From Pseudomonadota bacterium (lineage in GTDB: Bacteria; Myxococcota_A; UBA796; SXON01), in NCBI GenBank assembly GCA_030684355.1, contig JAUXTN010000046.1:1-58938 (forward strand): a stretch of DNA of 58,938 bases, given 5' to 3'. Made by a program: the position numbers and the translations under genes. This document shows, piece after piece, positions 54,439 through 58,938 of the stretch (position 1 is its first letter; every line of letters starts with the position of its first letter). The notes beneath the pieces were generated by a model. The model saw nothing but the letters and a program-made list of their open reading frames with translations. It was not told the DNA's origin and searched no databases.

Positions 54439-54514
54439 GCGGGTGTAGCTCAGCTGGTAGAGCACGAGCTTCCCAAGCTCGGTGTCGTGGGTTCGATTCC
54501 CATCACCCGCTCCA
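54439..54514 (+). tRNA. tRNA-Gly(CCC)
   Basis: A complete cloverleaf can be drawn. The 7-base acceptor is GCGGGTG/CACCCGC, the D arm is GCTC/GAGC, and the anticodon stem CGAGC/GCTCG holds loop TTCCCAA (anticodon CCC). The T arm is GTGGG/CCCAT with TTCGATT. The discriminator is T and CCA is encoded. It reads glycine codon GGG. Confidence 0.95.
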
Positions 54515-54525
54515 TTACTCGACGT

Positions 54526-54547
54526 GGCCGTTCCTCCCGGAACGGCC
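54526..54547 (+). terminator. Hairpin after tRNA-Gly
   Basis: Perfect 9-base arms GGCCGTTCC (54526-54534) and GGAACGGCC (54539-54547) with a 4-base loop, 11 bases after the tRNA. No T-tract follows. It may end the tRNA transcript or mark its 3' processing. Confidence 0.45.
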
Positions 54548-54558
54548 CCTGAACCTCA

Positions 54559-54593
54559 AAGGGCCGCCGCGTACTTCCACGCTGGCGGCCCTT
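54559..54593 (+). terminator. Strong hairpin before clpS
   Basis: AAGGGCCGCC (54559-54568) pairs with GGCGGCCCTT (54584-54593), extended inward by GCGT/ACGC past one bulged T. The 14-base stem ends 24 bases before the clpS ATG, leaving little room for a clpS promoter after it. It may be a terminator or a leader structure of clpS. Confidence 0.45.
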
Positions 54594-54617
54594 CGTTCAT
54601 CTGCATGGAGCTTGCAC

Positions 54618-54959
54618 ATGCTCCGGTACACGGCCGGTCCCGACAAGAAGGACGATGACGGCGGCGTCCGCATCGCCCCCGATCTGGACGTCAAGACGCG
54701 GATAGAAAAGCCGCGAATGTACAAGGTCCTCTTCCACAACGACGACTACACCACGATGGAGTTCGTCGTGGAGGTGCTGACCGTCGTGTTCCGGCGAACT
54801 CGCGTGGAGTCGACGCGGATCATGCTTTCCGTTCATCGGACTGGAAAGGGCGTCGCGGGTGTCTATACGCGTGAGATTGCGGAAACAAAAGCCCAGCTTG
54901 CGATGGACCGTGCGCGCGACCGTGGGTATCCGCTCCTAGTGACGACCGAACCGGAGTAA
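54618..54959 (+). CDS. clpS: ATP-dependent protease adaptor ClpS
   Basis: ClpS delivers N-degron substrates to ClpA/ClpP in the cytoplasm. The 113-residue protein has a disordered N-terminal tail (1-35) and the family core MYKVLFHNDDYTTMEFVVEV, VESTRIMLSVHRTGKGVAG and YTREIAETKAQ. The NDDYT segment forms the N-degron pocket. ATG at 54618 has GGAG 7 bases upstream; a TTG two codons earlier is less likely. clpA follows 7 bases after its stop. Confidence 0.95.
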   Translation: MLRYTAGPDKKDDDGGVRIAPDLDVKTRIEKPRMYKVLFHNDDYTTMEFVVEVLTVVFRRTRVESTRIMLSVHRTGKGVAGVYTREIAETKAQLAMDRARDRGYPLLVTTEPE

Positions 54960-54966
54960 AGGATAC

Positions 54967-57291
54967 ATGACGCTTTCCCGCGAACTCACCATCGCCCTCT
55001 CCCTTGCCATGGAGGTGGCCCGTGAGAAGCGGCACGAGCTCTTGACGCTCGAGCACGTGCTGTACGCGTTGCTGACCGATCCCACCACGGCCGAGTGCCT
55101 GGAGGCCTGCGGCGCCGACCTGAAGAAGCTCGAAATGGAGCTCGACGCTTTCTTCGAACGGATGGAGAAGCTGCCCGAGGACGAGGCCGAGGAGTACGAG
55201 CCCACGCAGACCGCGGCGTTCACCCGCGTGCTCCAGCGGGCCGTGCACCACGTCCAGTCCTCCGGGAAGACCGAGGTCACCGGCGGCAACCTGCTCGTCG
55301 CGATGTACTCGGAGAGCGACAGCCACGCGGTGCACATGCTGGAGAAGCAGCAGGTCACCAAGCTCGACGTGACCGCCTACATCGCCCACGGGGTCCGCAA
55401 GACCCCGCAGAAGAAGGCCTCCGCGTCGACCGGCTCGACCGAGAGCGAGTCCTCGTCCGCCACCTCGAGCAACGACCCCCTCTCGAACTTCTGCGTGGAC
55501 CTCGTCGCCCGCGCCGCCGCCGGCAAGATCGACCCGCTCGTCGGCCGAGACGCCGAGCTCGAGCGCACCCTCCAGATCCTCGCGCGCCGTCGCAAGAACA
55601 ACCCGCTCTTCCTCGGCGACCCCGGCGTCGGCAAGACCGCCATCGTCGAGGGCCTCGCGCGCCGCATCCACGAGGGCAACGTCCCAGACCTCCTGAAGGG
55701 CAGCAAGCTCTACGCGCTCGACATGGGCGCGCTCATCGCGGGCACCCGCTACCGCGGGGACTTCGAGGAGCGGCTGAAGGCCGTGCTGAAGTCGCTCGAC
55801 GAGAAGCCGAAGTCGATCCTCTTCATCGACGAGATCCACACGATCATCGGCGCCGGCGCGACCCAGGGCGGCTCGATGGACGCCTCGAACCTCCTGAAGC
55901 CCGCGCTCTCCAGCGGAGAGCTGCGCTGCATCGGGTCGACCACCCACGCCGAGTACCGCGCCGCGTTCGGCCGGGATCGCGCCCTCGCCCGCCGGTTCCA
56001 GACGATCGACGTGGCGGAGCCCTCGGTGGACGAGTGCATCCTCATCCTGCACGGCCTGCGCAAGCAGTTCGAGACCCACCACGGCATCACCTACTCGGAT
56101 GACGCCATCGACGCCGCGGCCCGCCTCGCCGCCCGGCACATCAACGACCGCCACCTCCCGGACAAGGCGGTGGACGTGTTGGACGAGTCGGGCGCCGCGG
56201 CCCGCCTCCACAACCCGGGCTCCGTGGTCGGCGTCCCGGAGATCGAGGCGACCGTCGCGCGCATGGCGCGGGTCCCGCCCCGCACCGTGAGCAACGAGGA
56301 GCAGATGAGCCTCGGGCGGCTCCCCGAGCTCCTGCGCGCGCGGATCTTCGGTCAGGACGAGGCCATCGCCGCCGTCACCCAGACCATCAAGCTCAACCGC
56401 GCGGGCCTCGGCGCGCCGAACAAGCCCGTCGGCTCGTTCCTCTTCTCCGGGCCCACCGGCGTCGGCAAGACCGAGCTCGCCAAGCAGCTCGCGGAGGTGC
56501 TCGGCGTCGCGTTCCTGCGCTTCGACATGTCCGAGTACATGGAGAAGCACACGGTCAGCCGCCTCATCGGCGCGCCCCCGGGGTACGTCGGCTTCGAGCA
56601 GGAAGGGCTCCTCACGGGCGCGGTCAACCGCACCCCGTACGCGGTGCTCGTGCTCGACGAGATCGAGAAGGCGCACCCCGACATCTACAACATCCTGTTG
56701 CAGGTGATGGACCACGCGACCTTGACCGACAACAACGGCAAGAAGGCCGACTTCCGCAACGTCATCGTCGTGATGACGACGAACGCGGGCGTCCGGGAGG
56801 GCCAGCGGCCGAGCCCGGGCTTCCAGCGGGCGGACCAGGGCCGTCGCGTGGACGACGCCGTGAACCGCACCTTCCCGCCCGAGTTCCGCAACCGGCTCGA
56901 CGGCATGGTCGCCTTCGGCCCGCTCTCGCAGGACATCGTGCTGAAGGTCGTCGACAAGTTCGTGCTGGAGCTCTCGGCCCAGCTCGGCGCGCGCGACGTG
57001 ACCCTCCAGATCACGCCCACGCTCCGCGCGTGGCTGGGAGAGCGCGGCTACAAGCCGGAATTCGGCGCACGCGAGATGGGCCGCGTCATCCAGGACGAGC
57101 TGAAGAAGCCCCTGGCGGACGAGCTCCTCTTCGGCCGCCTGATGAAGGGCGGCAGCGTCCTCGCGGATCTCGACGGCGAGAAGGTCACGTTCACGATCGC
57201 GGGCCCGGCGACCGTGCTCCCGGTGAGCGAGCTCCTGCCCGACGGCGAGGGCGCGATCGACGGCAAGCGCGAGACCGAGTCCGCCGTCTAG
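54967..57291 (+). CDS. clpA: ClpA ATPase subunit of Clp protease
   Basis: ClpA unfolds substrates and feeds them to ClpP. The 774-residue protein has a ClpN repeat domain (1-145) with the linker [20 protein letters not shown]. The first AAA+ module has Walker A GDPGVGKT (217-224) and [16 protein letters not shown]. The second has Walker A GPTGVGKT (about 495-502) and [20 protein letters not shown]. Absence of a ClpB-type middle domain and the neighbour clpS support ClpA. ClpP is not in the window. Confidence 0.97.
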   Translation: MTLSRELTIALSLAMEVAREKRHELLTLEHVLYALLTDPTTAECLEACGADLKKLEMELDAFFERMEKLPEDEAEEYEPTQTAAFTRVLQRAVHHVQSSGKTEVTGGNLLVAMYSESDSHAVHMLEKQQVTKLDVTAYIAHGVRKTPQKKASASTGSTESESSSATSSNDPLSNFCVDLVARAAAGKIDPLVGRDAELERTLQILARRRKNNPLFLGDPGVGKTAIVEGLARRIHEGNVPDLLKGSKLYALDMGALIAGTRYRGDFEERLKAVLKSLDEKPKSILFIDEIHTIIGAGATQGGSMDASNLLKPALSSGELRCIGSTTHAEYRAAFGRDRALARRFQTIDVAEPSVDECILILHGLRKQFETHHGITYSDDAIDAAARLAARHINDRHLPDKAVDVLDESGAAARLHNPGSVVGVPEIEATVARMARVPPRTVSNEEQMSLGRLPELLRARIFGQDEAIAAVTQTIKLNRAGLGAPNKPVGSFLFSGPTGVGKTELAKQLAEVLGVAFLRFDMSEYMEKHTVSRLIGAPPGYVGFEQEGLLTGAVNRTPYAVLVLDEIEKAHPDIYNILLQVMDHATLTDNNGKKADFRNVIVVMTTNAGVREGQRPSPGFQRADQGRRVDDAVNRTFPPEFRNRLDGMVAFGPLSQDIVLKVVDKFVLELSAQLGARDVTLQITPTLRAWLGERGYKPEFGAREMGRVIQDELKKPLADELLFGRLMKGGSVLADLDGEKVTFTIAGPATVLPVSELLPDGEGAIDGKRETESAV

Positions 57292-57325
57292 CTGGGGCCG
57301 CCGGTCGCTCGCAAGCGCGTGGCTG

Positions 57326-57355
57326 TTGACGCCAACGGCCGCCCGCCCATAGCAT
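57326..57355 (+). promoter_or_regulatory. Sigma70-like promoter of the beta-helix protein
   Basis: TTGACG (57326-57331), an 18-base spacer and TAGCAT (57350-57355) lie 64 bases before the ATG at 57420 in the 128-base gap after clpA. The gene therefore probably has its own transcript. Confidence 0.55.
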
Positions 57356-57419
57356 ACCGGCCACCCCCGCCTCCCCGTGCCTTTGGACGGGGGGGCGGAC
57401 CTCCCCGAGGCAGCTCGTC

Positions 57420-58697
57420 ATGAACAAGCCGCAGCCCTTCGTCGTCCCGGCCGGTGTCAACTTCCAGATCACCGACCAGGGCGTCGTGATCGAGAACGAA
57501 GGCGACATCGTCCTCCACACCAACTTCGGCCGGACGCTCACGCGCATCGTGAGCACGGCGGGCTCCATCACGATCCACGCCCCCGTCTCCGGCGGCATCC
57601 TCCACGCGGCGGGTGACGTCGCCATCCACGGCGACACCCAGGTCGACGAGCTCCGGGCAGGCGGCCACGTCACCGTCGCGGGCAGTGCGCAGGTGGGCGC
57701 GCTCTCGTCGGGCGGCCACGTCGCCATCCAGGGGAGCGCCACGGGGGCCACGCTCGACGCCGCGGGGGATGTCGGTGTGGCCGGCACGCTCACGGTGGGC
57801 ACGGTCCGCGCCGGCGGCACCGTCGAGATCGCCGGGGCGGTCAAGGCCGACACGCTGCACGCCGCCGTGCTCCGCTTCTCGGGGGGGACCCTCACCGCGC
57901 GCGGCATCCAGGGCGCCTCCGCGGTGTACATCGGCGCCGCCAAGCTCCAGGTGGACGCCATCCTCGCCCCCGAGGTCCACCTCGATCCGCACACCTCCGG
58001 GCGCGCCACGGTCATCGAGAGCCAGAACGACCTCGGCCAGAACGCCATCAAGGGCGGCTTCCGCCTCGCGGACTACGCCGAGATGTTCGGCGATCCGACC
58101 AGCTTCCTCTCCGACCGCGGCCTCTCCCCGCTCGGCAGCGCGGCCCCCGTCGCGGCCCCGGTCCCCGCGCCCGTGCGCACCGCGGTCCCGGCGCCGATCG
58201 CCGTCGCGCTGGGCGAGCCGGAGCCGGCCCCCGTCGACGCCGCTCCCGCCGTCGAGCCCGAGGTCGCCACCGGCCCGGCCCCCCTCGAGCCCATCGAGGA
58301 CGACACCGCCGTCGAGATCGAGGCGGAGGACGCCCCCGCGAGCGACGAGGACCAGCCGAACGTCCAGGAAGTCGAGGGCGATCCCGCGACGGTCCAGGCC
58401 GAGTCCCTCCCCGTCGAAGAGGCATCGGTCGGCAACATCCCGCCCGAGCACCCGCTCCACAAGCAGCTGGTCGACGCCGTCACGCGCATCAGCGAGAGCT
58501 ACGCGGACGCCGAGCTGCCCCCCGCGGTCAACCACCTCATGTCCCTCATCGAGACCCGCTCCTACGACCAGGTGCGCGCCGAGATCACCGCGATCTGGTC
58601 GGACTTGCTGAAGTACCACCAGAAGAAGGGCCTGCGGATCCAGCACCAGGTCACGACGACCTTCAACACGATCAACTCGCTCGTGAAGAAGATGTGA
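57420..58697 (+). CDS. Unrecognised beta-helix/helical two-domain protein
   Basis: The 425-residue soluble protein has no signal peptide. Residues 20-200 form regular 16-18-residue turns, each with a Gly-x-Val-x-Ile/Val-x-Gly core: GDVAIHG (65-71), GGHVTVAG (81-88), GGHVAIQG (98-105), GDVGVAG (116-122), GGTVEIAG (132-139). This fits a right-handed beta-helix like bactofilins or the FapA/DUF342 family. An Ala/Pro-rich and then acidic linker spans 240-340. The C-terminal 80 residues are helical (HPLHKQLVDAVTRISESY, SYDQVRAEITAIWSDLL) and end in a Lys-rich tail. A polymerising or scaffold role is inferred from fold only. No named family is assigned. Confidence 0.7.
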   Translation: MNKPQPFVVPAGVNFQITDQGVVIENEGDIVLHTNFGRTLTRIVSTAGSITIHAPVSGGILHAAGDVAIHGDTQVDELRAGGHVTVAGSAQVGALSSGGHVAIQGSATGATLDAAGDVGVAGTLTVGTVRAGGTVEIAGAVKADTLHAAVLRFSGGTLTARGIQGASAVYIGAAKLQVDAILAPEVHLDPHTSGRATVIESQNDLGQNAIKGGFRLADYAEMFGDPTSFLSDRGLSPLGSAAPVAAPVPAPVRTAVPAPIAVALGEPEPAPVDAAPAVEPEVATGPAPLEPIEDDTAVEIEAEDAPASDEDQPNVQEVEGDPATVQAESLPVEEASVGNIPPEHPLHKQLVDAVTRISESYADAELPPAVNHLMSLIETRSYDQVRAEITAIWSDLLKYHQKKGLRIQHQVTTTFNTINSLVKKM

Positions 58698-58711
58698 TCG
58701 GCGAGCGCCCG

Positions 58712-58938
58712 GTGGATGTCCGTGGCTTCCGGACCGGGCGCGCCCCCGCCGCTCCTGAAGCAGGAGCGGCGGGGTCAGGCCCTTCCAGGCAAGCCCTCCG
58801 GGCTTGGTCCGCCCGTCCGGGGGCCGGGCGGGACCGGCCGGCCGGGCCGGCCGCCTTCCAGGTCCTTCGCGCGGCGCTCCTCGTCGCGCTGACGTGTGCG
58901 GGCGCCCTCGGGCCCGCGTTCGACGCCGCCGCCGCGCC
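58712..58938 (+). CDS. Possible start of a membrane or secreted protein, 3' partial
   Basis: From GTG at 58712 a frame stays open to the window end. Its first 50 codons run through the palindromic element and look like random low-complexity sequence. Then VLRAALLVALTCAGALGPAF looks like a signal peptide or membrane segment. The true start may lie inside the element, but no ATG, GTG or TTG was seen in frame after 58712. There is no clear ribosome-binding site. A real gene probably continues beyond the window; its start is uncertain. Confidence 0.3.
   Translation, partial: MDVRGFRTGRAPAAPEAGAAGSGPSRQALRAWSARPGAGRDRPAGPAAFQVLRAALLVALTCAGALGPAFDAAAA
58744..58873. repeat. GC-rich palindromic intergenic element, copy B
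   Basis: This second copy of the element at 28469-28583 has a 13-base hairpin (58744-58756 with 58762-58774), then GGGGTCAGGCCCTTCCAGGC, a CAAGCCC/GGGCTTG hairpin (58790-58806), a middle of CCGG-type palindromes, and the shared end CCTTCC.GG..C.T.CGCGCG. As in copy A it lies just before a likely gene start. No inverted terminal repeats, target duplication or transposase are seen. Confidence 0.6.

Noticed and set aside
54439..54514. tRNA-Gly as an integration site for a mobile element
   Set aside because: No integrase, no repeat of the tRNA 3' end and housekeeping genes (tamB, clpS) on both sides.
47187..54552. Very long plus-strand open frames opposite tamA and tamB
   Set aside because: The sense strand contains full Omp85 and TamB domains; the antisense frames also run across the tRNA, which a real gene would not.

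Overview
The window is a very GC-rich (roughly 70% or more by eye) bacterial chromosome segment with dense coding and many start/stop overlaps (ATGA, GTGA, TGATG). The gene set points to a Gram-negative, didermic, piliated bacterium. It has a type IV pilus secretin and alignment operon, a minor-pilin/PilY1 operon, a TolQRAB envelope system, a TamA/TamB pair and numerous TPR proteins. It also has two MopE-type lipoproteins built from 'putative metal-binding' repeats. This combination resembles Myxococcota/former Deltaproteobacteria, probably an uncultured lineage. That placement is inferred from gene content only. No phage, IS element, CRISPR array or rRNA was seen.

Layout. (1) 1-3109, plus strand: the end of a degenerate HD-GYP-like protein, a SAM hydroxide adenosyltransferase overlapping larE, and a CPBP protease. 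(2) 15504-3134, minus strand: one long tightly packed run, pilM-N-O-P-Q-aroK-aroB-lipoprotein-TPR-aroQ-accB-accC-TPR, with a good sigma70-like promoter in front of pilM. (3) 15581-18415, plus: a large membrane protein with a degenerate spermidine-synthase-like domain and C-terminal TPRs. It is divergent from pilM and convergent with pilY1. (4) 26674-18472, minus: a second pilus operon with an NtrC-type regulator, a TPR protein, fimT, pilV, pilW, pilX and pilY1. (5) 26700-35289, plus: two GT4 glycosyltransferases around a YbjN-like protein, a Cys-rich TPR protein, tolQ-tolR-tolA-tolB and a Ppx/GppA phosphatase. (6) 35464-44063: two paralogous MopE-like lipoproteins (6 and 9 repeats plus a shared beta-helix-like C-terminus) flanking an SbcD-like phosphoesterase and an arylsulfotransferase-like lipoprotein. 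(7) 54318-44109, minus: tamB, tamA, a GT-C-like membrane protein and an M50/CBS protease. (8) 54439-58938, plus: tRNA-Gly(CCC), clpS, clpA, an unrecognised two-part beta-helix/helical protein, and a GC-rich palindromic element leading into a possible partial CDS.

How the genes fit together. Regions 2 and 4 supply the inner-membrane alignment complex (PilMNOP), the secretin (PilQ) and a priming complex (minor pilins plus PilY1) for type IV pili. The pilus motors, platform, prepilin peptidase and major pilin are not in the window. Regions 5 and 7 serve outer-membrane integrity and protein/lipid trafficking. The aro and acc genes are housekeeping genes carried in the pil run. The most unusual items are the degenerate SpeE-like/TPR protein between the two pilus operons, the PilY1 with an inserted dockerin-like loop, the MopE paralog pair with different repeat numbers, the beta-helix/helical protein after clpA, and a two-copy palindromic intergenic element.
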